A stretch of 64,000 bases of DNA from Olavius algarvensis Delta 4 endosymbiont. GTDB taxonomy: Bacteria; Desulfobacterota; Desulfobacteria; Desulfobacterales; CAJINA01. Within the stretch, counting starts at the first letter, position 1. Every line of letters starts with the position of its first letter. Location: the NCBI GenBank assembly GCA_905176665.1, contig CAJINA010000149.1, positions 62,001 to 126,000 on the forward strand, read 5' to 3'. Both the position numbers and the translations under genes were made by a program. The notes beneath the pieces were generated by a model, which did no database searches, was not told where the DNA came from, and worked only from the letters and a program-made list of their open reading frames with translations. Shown here piece by piece: positions 1 through 8,056 of the stretch.

Positions 1-211
1 CTATGGTTAACGCTTGTTATCATCTTGCCATTGGCGAGGCGCAAGACGACGAGCCGAAGGCACCAATGTAACCCGGGCTGCAGCGGTGGTATAAAGCCCC
101 CACAAGGTGGCGCACCGTTGTATAGAAAGGCCTTGGTGCGACACTCAGCGTGACCGGACATTTGATTGGATTTGGAGATAGGCACTGTTTCAACTATTGT
201 AGGCTTTTAAC
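1..211. other. Left-edge stretch without a recognised gene
   Basis: No gene can be assigned. Frame 3 is open from the edge to a TAA at 69-71 and frame 1 is open to a TGA at about 148-150, so the end of a gene lying left of the window is possible. No homology is recognisable in either. I saw no tRNA-like or rRNA-like sequence. Confidence 0.3.
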
Positions 212-1555
212 ATGGATTCTCAAAAAGCGCGCACCCAACCGGCCGACCATTCCGGAAAGATCATCACCGCAGTCGTAGCCGATGCCAACGGCGATATCTT
301 CGAGTTGGAAGGTTACGGTGCGGTCAGTATGGCCGGATCGGCCAGGGAGCCGCTGACCGAGGAAAACAGCATCAAAATGCCCCATGGCAGTGAACTGATG
401 CTACTACCCGACCGGCGCCCGTTACTGTGGAATCTGGCCCGGGAACGCTACGAGGTGGTTTCCGAAAATCCTTATGCCCCGGGAGAACCCCTCTATCCGG
501 TAGCGGCTTTCAATTCACCCGGCTATGTGATCACCGGCGTAAGTGCTTACGAGGAAGAAACGTCCGCCGGGTTTCTGCCGCTGTTTTCATACGGCGCGGT
601 CGGCTGGTATAAAAACGGGTTCCGGACAGCGGCCTTGCAGGTGGATCCGGAACCCCGGCAGGACCTGCGCCGGATGCAACCTGACGCTGTGGCCAGGGGG
701 GTCAAGCGGAAACAGAAAGTGCTGCCCGACAACCGCCTGCGCGCCCACCTGGAAAAGTGCGCCCTGACTTACGGCTGCCCGGCCGGCAAGAACTTTTTCC
801 TGGGCCGCTACGAGGCTCCGCTGCCCACAGCTCAAACATGCAATGCCCGCTGCCTGGGCTGCATTTCCCTGCAGACATCCGCTGCCATTCCCGCCAGCCA
901 GAACCGGATTGCATTTACCCCTACACCGGATGAAATCGCCCAGGTGGCCCTGACGCATATCCGGGATGTAAAGCACAGTGTCGTGAGTTTCGGTCAGGGG
1001 TGCGAAGGTGACCCGCTCATGGCGGCGGAATCCATCGAACCGGCCATCCGCAAGATCCGGGCCGCCACTGAAAACGGCACCATCAACATGAACACCAACG
1101 GCAGCCGCCCGGCGGCCCTGGAGAAACTGATTGAGGCGGGGCTGGGCAGCATCCGCATCAGCCTGAACAGCGTACGCCCGGAATACTATGAGGCCTACTT
1201 CCAACCGGCCGGCTATCGGTTTACCGATGTGCTCAGCAGTATCGCCCTTGCGTTAGAAAACAGCCGGTTTGTCTCCATCAACTATTTGAATTGTCCGGGC
1301 TTTACCGACTCTCCGGCTGAACACGAAGCCCTGTTGAAGTTTTTGGCCGACTATCCGATCAATATGATCCAGTGGCGCAACCTCAATTACGATCCGCTGC
1401 GCTACTGGCAAACCATGGAAGTCCTGGATGCTCGGACCCGCCCTTTGGGTATGCGCACATGCCTGTCTCGTGTCCGCCAGGCTTATCCGTACCTGATGCA
1501 TGGATATTTCAATCCGCCCCGCAAAAAATGGACCCGTGCCGGAGAACGAACATGA
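212..1555 (+). CDS. Radical SAM protein
   Basis: 447-residue radical SAM enzyme of unknown substrate. The cluster-binding motif CNARCLGC (CxxxCxxC) puts cysteines at about residues 210, 214 and 217. About 200 residues precede it, more than in a minimal radical SAM fold, so there is an N-terminal accessory domain. That region contains two further cysteines (LEKCALTYGC). After the motif, SFGQGCEGDPL and NMNTNGSRP resemble the SAM-binding strands of the barrel. The stop overlaps the start of prmA in an ATGA arrangement, so the two are translationally coupled. This suggests a role near protein or ribosome modification, but the coupling is the only evidence. The class is certain, the function unknown. 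Confidence 0.85.
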   Translation: MDSQKARTQPADHSGKIITAVVADANGDIFELEGYGAVSMAGSAREPLTEENSIKMPHGSELMLLPDRRPLLWNLARERYEVVSENPYAPGEPLYPVAAFNSPGYVITGVSAYEEETSAGFLPLFSYGAVGWYKNGFRTAALQVDPEPRQDLRRMQPDAVARGVKRKQKVLPDNRLRAHLEKCALTYGCPAGKNFFLGRYEAPLPTAQTCNARCLGCISLQTSAAIPASQNRIAFTPTPDEIAQVALTHIRDVKHSVVSFGQGCEGDPLMAAESIEPAIRKIRAATENGTINMNTNGSRPAALEKLIEAGLGSIRISLNSVRPEYYEAYFQPAGYRFTDVLSSIALALENSRFVSINYLNCPGFTDSPAEHEALLKFLADYPINMIQWRNLNYDPLRYWQTMEVLDARTRPLGMRTCLSRVRQAYPYLMHGYFNPPRKKWTRAGERT

Positions 1556-2478
1556 AATGGGTGGCCGTAAAAGTCCTGTTTGAATTCGACGACGAGGCCC
1601 TGGCAGCCGACCTCATTGCCGATCGCTTCTATACGCTGGGCCTCAAGGGCGTGGTCATTGATGACCCTAAAATCGACCCGGATGAGGACTGGGGCGATGA
1701 TGCCGCCCCCCTGCCGGAAAAGGCTGCCGTGACCGGGTATCTGCCCCGGGATGAGCGCGTCGGCGATGAACTGGCGGTTCTGGAAAACGCCCTGGTGGAT
1801 CTCGGACGCAAGACCGGGATTCAATGCCGGGTGGTTTGCAGCGAAATCGATGAAGAAGACTGGGCGCATGCCTGGAAGGCGTTTTTCTTTCCGGAGCGCA
1901 TCGGCCGCAACATTGTGGTCAAACCCACGTGGCGGCAGTTCACCCCCCGCCCGGATGACCTGGTCCTGGAAATAGATCCCGGGATGGCGTTCGGAACGGG
2001 AACGCATCCCACAACCTCGCTTTGCATCCTGCTGCTGGAAAAGTACCTGCAGCCGGGCTGCTCTTTCCTGGATGTCGGCATCGGCAGCGGTATTTTGATG
2101 GCGGCTGCGTCCAAACTCAGGGCCGGACGGGGGCTGGGCATCGACAATGACCCCCTGGCCGTTCAAATTGCGGCCACAAATTTGCGGCTCAACGGAGCCG
2201 ATCCGACTAAGTTCCGGGTTGCAGCCGGTGACCTCGTGAGCTCGGTGTCATCCGCATACGACCTGGTGACGGCCAATATCCTTTCGGAGGTCATCGTGCA
2301 GCTGCTGGATGACTTGCCGGCCCGCCTGGTTCCCGGAGGGATCATGATCGCCTCCGGTATCATCATGCAAAATAAAGCCGCGGTAATGGATAAAATGACT
2401 GCTCAAGGCTTGGAGGTGCTCGAGGTGTTGCCTAAGGAAGGGTGGGTGGCGATAGTAGGTAAGAAATCAGATAATTAG
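1552..2478 (+). CDS. prmA: Ribosomal protein L11 methyltransferase PrmA
   Basis: 308-residue SAM-dependent methyltransferase that trimethylates ribosomal protein L11. The N-terminal part (MKWVAVKVLFEFDDE) matches the PrmA substrate-recognition domain. The family motif GMAFGTGTHPTTSL lies near residues 143-156, the SAM-binding loop DVGIGSGILMAAA near 174-186, and NILSEVI, the active-site region of the fold, near 240. An in-frame extension upstream reaches 1372, but the start at 1552 gives the normal family length and overlaps the upstream stop as ATGA. It is convergent with the kinase gene at 2504, only 25 bp away. A second, distant PrmA-like protein lies at 42785-43597. Confidence 0.93.
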   Translation: MKWVAVKVLFEFDDEALAADLIADRFYTLGLKGVVIDDPKIDPDEDWGDDAAPLPEKAAVTGYLPRDERVGDELAVLENALVDLGRKTGIQCRVVCSEIDEEDWAHAWKAFFFPERIGRNIVVKPTWRQFTPRPDDLVLEIDPGMAFGTGTHPTTSLCILLLEKYLQPGCSFLDVGIGSGILMAAASKLRAGRGLGIDNDPLAVQIAATNLRLNGADPTKFRVAAGDLVSSVSSAYDLVTANILSEVIVQLLDDLPARLVPGGIMIASGIIMQNKAAVMDKMTAQGLEVLEVLPKEGWVAIVGKKSDN

Positions 2479-2503
2479 AAAACCAATTCATGGGGTGGTT
2501 GCT

Positions 2504-3694
2504 TCACGCAGTCGGCAGACCGGATTGCCCCGATAGCGGCAGCCGGACACTGAAGGTGGTGCCTTGGCCCTTCTCGGATACTACCGAGATGGTTCCGTTG
2601 TAGGCTTCTACCATGGTTTTGACACTGGCCAGGCCCAGCCCGTTGCCCTGGCCCAGCGGTTTGGTTGTAAAATCCGGTAAAAAGATTCTGGCCATGTCAT
2701 CGGTGCCGATACCAATACCTGTATCAGCGATGGCGAGTTCAACATCACGGTTCTGCAGCCGGGTGGCTACGGAAAGCCGCTTATCATCACTGTCCGCCAT
2801 GGCATCGATGGCATTGGTGATCAGATTGTTTACTATCTGCTTAATCTGCACGGGATGCCCGTACACCATAGGCGGCGGTTCCGTCAGTTTGACCTCTTTT
2901 TCAATGTCACGCCGGAAAATCGGATTCATCCGGAAAAATTCCAATTCAGACGTAACGATGCTGTTGACATCGACTTCCGTAGTGTCCTGCATGGAATTGG
3001 TGCTGGCGTGAAGCAGGATAGACCGGATGATCTTCTCCAGGTCCATGGCACTGTTTTTCATTCTGCGCAGCAAAGAGCTAATGTAGTCCAGATCCGGTTT
3101 TTCTTTGGTCAGTTTTAGAGATGCCAAATCAATGGTTGCAAAAACTGACTGCAGTGGGCTTTTCAGGTTGTGGACGATTTGGGAGACGTGCTTGCCGATT
3201 TCGGCCTGGCTGTCGATATTCAACAGCTGCTGGGTTCGCTCGGCAACCCTTTGTTCCAGCAACTGGTTATTCATTTCAAGCTGTTCAAGCAGCCCTTTCT
3301 TTTCCTGTTGAATCTCGAAAAGCTCCAGGGCCTGTCGGACGGTTATCTTCAATTCCTCCCGGTTCCAGGGCTTGACGATATAGCGGTAGACACTGCCGTT
3401 GTTGATGGCCTCGAGAATAGTGTCGGTGTCACTCAGGGCCGACAGGACCACCCGGATGACATGGGGATATTCCGCCTGGACCCAATCCAGCAGCATCATG
3501 CCGTCCATTTCGGGCATCATCAGGTCGGTGACCACCACATCCACCGTCTCCTGGTCCATGATGTCCAGCGCCAGGCTGCCGCTCAGAGCGAAACGCGAGC
3601 GGTAGGGCTCCGTCTGCATAGCCCGTTCGAGGGCCTTCAGGGTAATCCGGTCATCATCGACGAATAGTACGGTTCTATTTTCCATGGGCGGCAT
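2504..3694 (-). CDS. Response regulator-histidine kinase hybrid (Rec-HisKA-HATPase)
   Basis: 396-residue cytoplasmic signalling protein with no membrane segment. A receiver domain comes first: acidic pocket VDDD at 12-15, phospho-acceptor D57 in VVTDLMMPEMDG, and the switch lysine in YIVKPW. A coiled-coil linker follows at about 125-160. Then come a HisKA dimerisation helix with H175 in IVHNLKSP and an ATPase domain with N-box NNLITNAIDAM, G1 DTGIGI and G2 GNGLGLASVK. All catalytic residues appear present. The receiver-first order suggests that an upstream kinase controls this one. It lies next to a second hybrid kinase (3822-5970), a possible partner. Start ATG at 3694, or at 3685 three codons later. 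Confidence 0.88.
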   Translation of the reverse strand: MPPMENRTVLFVDDDRITLKALERAMQTEPYRSRFALSGSLALDIMDQETVDVVVTDLMMPEMDGMMLLDWVQAEYPHVIRVVLSALSDTDTILEAINNGSVYRYIVKPWNREELKITVRQALELFEIQQEKKGLLEQLEMNNQLLEQRVAERTQQLLNIDSQAEIGKHVSQIVHNLKSPLQSVFATIDLASLKLTKEKPDLDYISSLLRRMKNSAMDLEKIIRSILLHASTNSMQDTTEVDVNSIVTSELEFFRMNPIFRRDIEKEVKLTEPPPMVYGHPVQIKQIVNNLITNAIDAMADSDDKRLSVATRLQNRDVELAIADTGIGIGTDDMARIFLPDFTTKPLGQGNGLGLASVKTMVEAYNGTISVVSEKGQGTTFSVRLPLSGQSGLPTA

Positions 3695-3821
3695 GGTTGC
3701 TAGGCGACGGTGAATTGATAAGCACGGAAAGGTGTTATCACAATTTTGTCATTCTACGCAACAACCGATACAGGTCTCACGAAAATCGAGCACCGTGCTA
3801 GTCGTCCGGCCCGCTGGCCGG

Positions 3822-5168
3822 CTAGGCCGGACAGTTAGCTTGAACAAACTCGTTGAGAGCCTTGAGCTGGTGTTCCAGCGCGGTCGTCTGCTGTTCGATT
3901 TCAGAAACATCGTGTTGCCGGGCAGCCTCTTCCAGGTCAACCGCCGTCATCCGGATGCCCTCTATATCAAGATTGGCGGCCGCGCCTTTGGTTTTGTGGG
4001 CATATTTCTCGGCCGTATCGGTTTGGCCGACGGCTGTCGAGCTCTTGATTTCAACCAGCTGGCGGGCAGTTGCATCGGTGAACATGCCCAGCAGCTCTTT
4101 TAAGAAATCGGTATCGCCCATGGCCGTGTGCAGGGCCCGCTCGAGATCAATGGGGGCCTTGGCGGCCGCGTTGCTTTTACCGGTGGGAAGACCTTTTACC
4201 TCAAGATCCGGTCGCTTTCCCGTTTCGGAAGGTGCTCCGGATAACAACGCTTCAATCCGGCTGCGCAGTTTAGCCTGTTGGAGCGGCTTGGTGATGAATG
4301 CATCCATGCCGGCTGCCAGGCAGCGCTCCCGGGCTTTGGGAGAGGTGTCGGCCGTGGTGGCCAAGATGGGAGTGGTCCGGCCGCCGATCACTTCTTTTTC
4401 GAGAATTTCGATTTCCCGGATCTTTTTGACTGCAGCCACCCCGTCCAGACCAGGCATCTGCATATCCATGAGGATCAAGTCAAAGCGACCCCGCCGAAAA
4501 GCCTTCACGGCCTTGTGGCCGTCATCCACCAGGTGAACCGAAAAACCGTCATTTTTCAGATAGGTCTCGACCAACCGCCGGTTCATCTCGTAATCGTCTG
4601 CTACCAGGATATGGACATTTCGAAATTTCTTTTCGGCCACACTGTGTTTGGTGACCATAGTCGGGTCGGAAGATTCATCGTGGCCGCCCACCAGAACTTC
4701 AGCGATCACTTCCTGGAGAACCGCTTTGCGCACCGGTTTGGTCAAATAGCCCCGGCAGCCCAGTTCCCGCATCCGGCGTGCCTGGCGCCCCCGGGTCATG
4801 GATGTCAAAACGATGCGTGACAAGCCTTGCAACTGCTTTGATCGATGCACGGCCCGGGCCAAATCATAGCCGTCCAGTCCGGGCAGGGTCAGCTCCATGA
4901 TCAGCAGGTTAAAGCCGTTCTTTTCCTCTTCAGCCCGGATCAGGGTTTCCAGAGCCGTGGTGCCATCGGGCACGACGGTTACCTGGCAACCCATTTCACC
5001 CAACATGTCCTCTATAATCTTGCGATAGGTAGCGTTCCCGTCGGCCACGAGCACCCGGGTGCCGGCCAGGTCTACCGTCAACTCGGGCCGGCGTAACCGG
5101 GTGGGGGGGGGGCTGTCCCGGAGCGAGGTCCAAGCGAAACCAGAAGCGCGCGCCCTTGTCCGGCCCAC
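3822..5168 (-). CDS. Hybrid sensor kinase, 3' part (Rec-Rec-Hpt), downstream of a frameshift
   Basis: C-terminal half of a hybrid kinase whose N-terminal half is at 4996-5970. The true reading frame enters at the ten-G run 5103-5112; residues upstream of it in this frame are spurious. The first receiver (VLVADGN...LLIMELTLPGLDG) is degenerate: the phospho-acceptor Asp is Glu and one residue of the acidic pair is missing. The second (ILVADDYEMN...LILMDMQMPGLDG...ITKPL) is complete. The C-terminal Hpt domain has its His in YAHKTKGAAANL. Removing one base from the run joins both halves into one protein of about 715 residues. Read separately, this part has no good start codon or ribosome-binding site. 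Confidence 0.8.
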   Translation of the reverse strand: MGRTRARASGFAWTSLRDSPPPTRLRRPELTVDLAGTRVLVADGNATYRKIIEDMLGEMGCQVTVVPDGTTALETLIRAEEEKNGFNLLIMELTLPGLDGYDLARAVHRSKQLQGLSRIVLTSMTRGRQARRMRELGCRGYLTKPVRKAVLQEVIAEVLVGGHDESSDPTMVTKHSVAEKKFRNVHILVADDYEMNRRLVETYLKNDGFSVHLVDDGHKAVKAFRRGRFDLILMDMQMPGLDGVAAVKKIREIEILEKEVIGGRTTPILATTADTSPKARERCLAAGMDAFITKPLQQAKLRSRIEALLSGAPSETGKRPDLEVKGLPTGKSNAAAKAPIDLERALHTAMGDTDFLKELLGMFTDATARQLVEIKSSTAVGQTDTAEKYAHKTKGAAANLDIEGIRMTAVDLEEAARQHDVSEIEQQTTALEHQLKALNEFVQANCPA

Positions 5169-5970
5169 TCTCCAATTTCAGCTGCCCACCCATTGCTGCC
5201 ACCAGCTCGCGGGATATGGTTAACCCCAGTCCGGTGCCGCCGAAACGGCGTGCGGTCGAGTCCTCCGCCTGGGAGAACCTGGCAAATATACGCGCCTGGT
5301 GTTCAGGGGCGATACCGATGCCGGTATCGGCGACTGAAAATTCCAGGGAAACCGAGTCATCGTAGGGACCCTTTGGATCCCGCATCGGGCGCTTGACCTC
5401 TATGAACACTTCGCCTTGCTGGGTGAACTTGATTACGTTGCCCACCAGGTTGACCAGAACTTGCCGGATATACTGTGGATCACCGACAACTTGAGCCGGT
5501 ATAGCCTTGTCGATGAGGCAGGCCATTTCAAGACCCTTCTGCTCAGCCTGAATCGCCAGCAAGGACGCCACATCCTCTACCAGAACCCGCAGGTCAAAAC
5601 CGATCCGGTCCGGGCGGATCTGTTTTGACTCTATTTTTGAATAGTCGAGAATATTGTTTATCAGCAAGAGCAGACCGTCACCGGATTGCTTCAAGAGCTT
5701 GACGCAGGCGTAGGGGTCTTCCCCCAATTCCATGTCCATAAGCAATTCGGCAAATCCGATAACCGCGCTCAAGGGCGTCCGCAATTCATGACTCATATTG
5801 GCCAGAAATTCACTCTTGGCACGGTTCTCCTCTTTTTCAAAATCCCGGGCTTTTTCAAGTTCAGTCGACCGTGATGTTTCCACCGCCAGTAAACCGTTCA
5901 GACGGGTGATCTCGGCTTCCAGCGCTTCCACCCGTTTTTCAAGATCATTTTCAATCGTACGGCTATGCAT
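4996..5970 (-). CDS. Hybrid sensor kinase, 5' part (coiled coil-HisKA-HATPase), ends in a frameshift
   Basis: The first 290 or so residues form a coiled coil (about 1-50), a HisKA domain with H61 in FLANMSHELRTPLSAV, and a full ATPase domain (LVNLVGNVIKFT, DTGIGIAPEH, FGGTGLGLTISRELV). No membrane segment or input domain precedes the kinase. After LDLAPGQPPP the frame runs into a stretch of ten C on the coding strand (5103-5112). The remainder is out of frame, and the receiver domains continue in another frame at 3822-5168. With nine C the frame would run on as PPPTRLRRPELTVDLAG. Sequencing error, real mutation, slippage or phase variation are all possible. Confidence 0.82.
   Translation of the reverse strand: MHSRTIENDLEKRVEALEAEITRLNGLLAVETSRSTELEKARDFEKEENRAKSEFLANMSHELRTPLSAVIGFAELLMDMELGEDPYACVKLLKQSGDGLLLLINNILDYSKIESKQIRPDRIGFDLRVLVEDVASLLAIQAEQKGLEMACLIDKAIPAQVVGDPQYIRQVLVNLVGNVIKFTQQGEVFIEVKRPMRDPKGPYDDSVSLEFSVADTGIGIAPEHQARIFARFSQAEDSTARRFGGTGLGLTISRELVAAMGGQLKLESGPDKGARFWFRLDLAPGQPPPHPVTPARVDGRPGRHPGARGRRERYLSQDYRGHVG
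5103..5112. repeat. Homopolymer run of ten G inside the hybrid kinase
   Basis: Ten consecutive G on the plus strand (C on the coding strand) sit exactly where the kinase and receiver reading frames part. Changing the count by one switches the full-length frame on or off. Confidence 0.95.
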
Positions 5971-6267
5971 ATCTACCTTCTATTACTCCTATTTGGTGCC
6001 GGTTTCACCAGACCGGGCCGTCGAACACTTGCGTCCGGATTCGACACCTTCGTCTCCGCACCCCTGCTGAGAGTATCGGCAATTCTTCCGTTTTCTTTAT
6101 GGTAAACCCCTTTGAATATCGAATTCGGGCGCCGTCTACACCGAGCGGACGTGTATGTCGCGAAACCGGGGCTTTTCTTAGGTCTTGACAGTCTCCCGGT
6201 CCTACTCTATAAGATAACGTCTTTAAAATCAGAGGCCTGTACGATAGGGCCAACAAAAGGAAAGGAT

Positions 6268-6483
6268 ATGAGCATGGAAATTAAGGCGCCGATGCCCGGC
6301 ACGATTATTCAGATTCTGGTACAAGAAGGGGAAACTGTGGCCGAAATGCAGGAAGTCGCCATTTTGGAAGCCATGAAGATGGAAAATGCGATCCCCACAA
6401 CTGTCGCCGGAACCGTCAAATCGATCAGTATCAAGGAAAATGATAAGGTTGCGACAGAACAGGTTTTAATGGTCGTTGAATAG
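6268..6483 (+). CDS. Biotin/lipoyl attachment domain protein (stand-alone biotin carrier)
   Basis: 71-residue protein made up of a single biotinyl domain with the intact modification motif EAMKMEN; the Lys is the biotinylation site. The family transfers CO2 in biotin-dependent carboxylases or decarboxylases. An open frame extends upstream to 6112, but the ATG at 6268 follows a strong purine-rich site (AGGAAAGGA) and gives the typical domain length. No carboxylase, carboxyltransferase or biotin ligase gene is nearby, so its partners must be encoded elsewhere. It follows a 297-bp spacer in which I see no gene. Confidence 0.88.
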   Translation: MSMEIKAPMPGTIIQILVQEGETVAEMQEVAILEAMKMENAIPTTVAGTVKSISIKENDKVATEQVLMVVE

Positions 6484-6530
6484 CGCCTGCCAGGCCACCA
6501 TTCAACCTTATGCGTTCAAGGCTTTTAATG

Positions 6531-6701
6531 AGGCGGTGCTAAAGCTTTCACTCGGGGTCAAGGTGCAGCGACCGTGACTTTTTTACCAGGCGGGATACAA
6601 CTGGTATTTATAGGCTAGCGCTTACGGTTGCGCCGGACGGGTTGAAAACCGGGCGCCAAAGCAGGGCTCGTGCCCGAGGGAAGGGTTTAGAACCGCTTCT
6701 A
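6531..6701. repeat. Degenerate copy of the dispersed inverted-repeat element
   Basis: Outer arms at about 6531-6545 and 6684-6698 pair with mismatches. The core (CACTCGGGGTCAAGG, then CCAGGCGGGATAC and GGTATTTA) resembles the better preserved copies at 30303 and 59446. The right end, CCGCTTCTAT, supplies the TAG stop of the gene at 6699-7727. Confidence 0.55.
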
Positions 6702-7727
6702 TGTATAGGGGATCAGGTGCACCACCTCCGAAGCCGGTACGATATCCACCTGTTTTTTTATTTCCGGTAGCATTTCAGCCAGTACTTCCAGGGTCACCTG
6801 GTAAGGGTGGCCAATACCCACCGCTTCGCCATGCCGCTGGGCCGCTTTTATCAAGGCCCGGATTTGCTTTTCCACAAACGCCTGCTCCTGAACGTGATCG
6901 AGAAAAATATCCCGTTGTGAAAATGGCACCTGCAGCAAGCGCGCCGACTGCCAGGTAACCGTCTCCTTGGTCGTGCGGCTGTCGATAAAAAAGAGGTCCC
7001 GCTTTTTCAATATCGAAAAAATCTGATTCATCTGAAAGGAACTGCTGGTGAGCCCGGAGCCCATATGGTTGTTGACCCCTTTAGCAAGGGGGACATCATC
7101 GAGGTTGCGGTTCAGTCGATCGATCAATTCATCTGCGCTCATCGAAGCGAGTAATGCACCGGGTCCCGGACTCACCTTGGGATACTCGTTGGGCTCCATG
7201 GGCAGGTGGAGCATAATCTCAATGCCATGGTCACTGGCATTTTTAATGATGCTCGTTTTGTAGGGACTATGCGGTAAAACCGAAAAGGTCAGGGCGGTAT
7301 TCAGCTGAGAGAACTTCTCTGATATGATTCTATTGTACCCCATGTCGTCAATGATAATGGCCACTGCCGGGCGGGCTCTTTCGACGGGCGGCATGGGCGG
7401 GCGGTCACCGGGAAAGTCCCGCGTCGGATAGATCTCGTACGTCGGTGGCTTGGTGACGGTCGGAGGAACGGCAGCCTGCGTTGGAGCCGGCCTTTCTCTG
7501 GGAACGGGCTTGGTGGAGGTTGCTACCGGCTTTTTTGCTTCCCTGGAACGGTGGGGCGCGATGATAAAGTGGGCCGTGATCGCCGTGGTAACCACGACCG
7601 CCACCAGAACAGCCAGAACGCCCAGGATCTTGGACAAGCTGGTGCTTGCAGATTCTCGGCGGGTACTTTTTCTTTTGGTGCTCTTTTTTCCGGTCGAACG
7701 TTTTCGGGCCGTCTTTTTCCTAGCCAT
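6699..7727 (-). CDS. Divergent polysaccharide deacetylase (YibQ family)
   Basis: 342 residues. A Lys/Arg-rich cytoplasmic start (about 1-30) is followed by one membrane segment at about 33-52, a Pro-rich linker, and a divergent NodB-like deacetylase domain starting at VAIIIDDMGYN (about 120). Further family motifs are EIMLHLPMEPNEYP, GVNNHMGS and GIGHPYQVT. The family is predicted to act on cell-wall or periplasmic polysaccharide; its substrate is not established. It is the last gene of the ftsE-ftsX-envC-like-ctpA block, an arrangement common in proteobacteria that supports a peptidoglycan role. Its TAG stop lies in the arm of a repeat element. Confidence 0.87.
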   Translation of the reverse strand: MARKKTARKRSTGKKSTKRKSTRRESASTSLSKILGVLAVLVAVVVTTAITAHFIIAPHRSREAKKPVATSTKPVPRERPAPTQAAVPPTVTKPPTYEIYPTRDFPGDRPPMPPVERARPAVAIIIDDMGYNRIISEKFSQLNTALTFSVLPHSPYKTSIIKNASDHGIEIMLHLPMEPNEYPKVSPGPGALLASMSADELIDRLNRNLDDVPLAKGVNNHMGSGLTSSSFQMNQIFSILKKRDLFFIDSRTTKETVTWQSARLLQVPFSQRDIFLDHVQEQAFVEKQIRALIKAAQRHGEAVGIGHPYQVTLEVLAEMLPEIKKQVDIVPASEVVHLIPYT

Positions 7728-8035
7728 ATACCTTCCTGATCAGGTCTCCCAGTACAGACATCCGCAGTTCTTTCTCAGGACTTCACCAGCGTCATGACGG
7801 GGCCCATGCTTGCGCTTTCTGGCTGGCCAATCCGGCGTATTACGGCCGGGTACTCGTTAGTGTCCATCCAGAAATGGTAGATTTTGTTTCAGAGCAAGGC
7901 TTGAGCGATTTTGAAACCGCAGGTGCCAGCGAAGCCAATGCCCGTGGTGCATAGCAGGCTATTCCGAGGATAGCGCTAAAGCTTCACTGCGTGCTCAAAA
8001 GAGCGAAAACACCGCTCTGGGCCAAAAGATGCCGT
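7728..8035. other. Intergenic stretch between yibQ-like and ctpA
   Basis: 308 bp without a gene. The right two thirds are the inverted-repeat element at 7853-8056. I see no promoter or T-tract terminator in the rest. Confidence 0.6.
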
Positions 8036-8056
8036 TTATGGATGGGCGCTCGTTAG
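7853..8056. repeat. Inverted-repeat element with short flanking direct repeats
   Basis: The left terminus GTGTCCATCCAGAAATGG (7860-7877) pairs with the right terminus CCGTTTATGGATGGGCGC (8032-8049). The hexamer TCGTTA lies just outside both ends (7854-7859 and 8050-8055), like a target-site duplication. The interior shares TCAGAGCAAGGCTTGAGCGA with the copy at 54953. The right arm contains the stop codon and last codons of ctpA. Confidence 0.75.
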
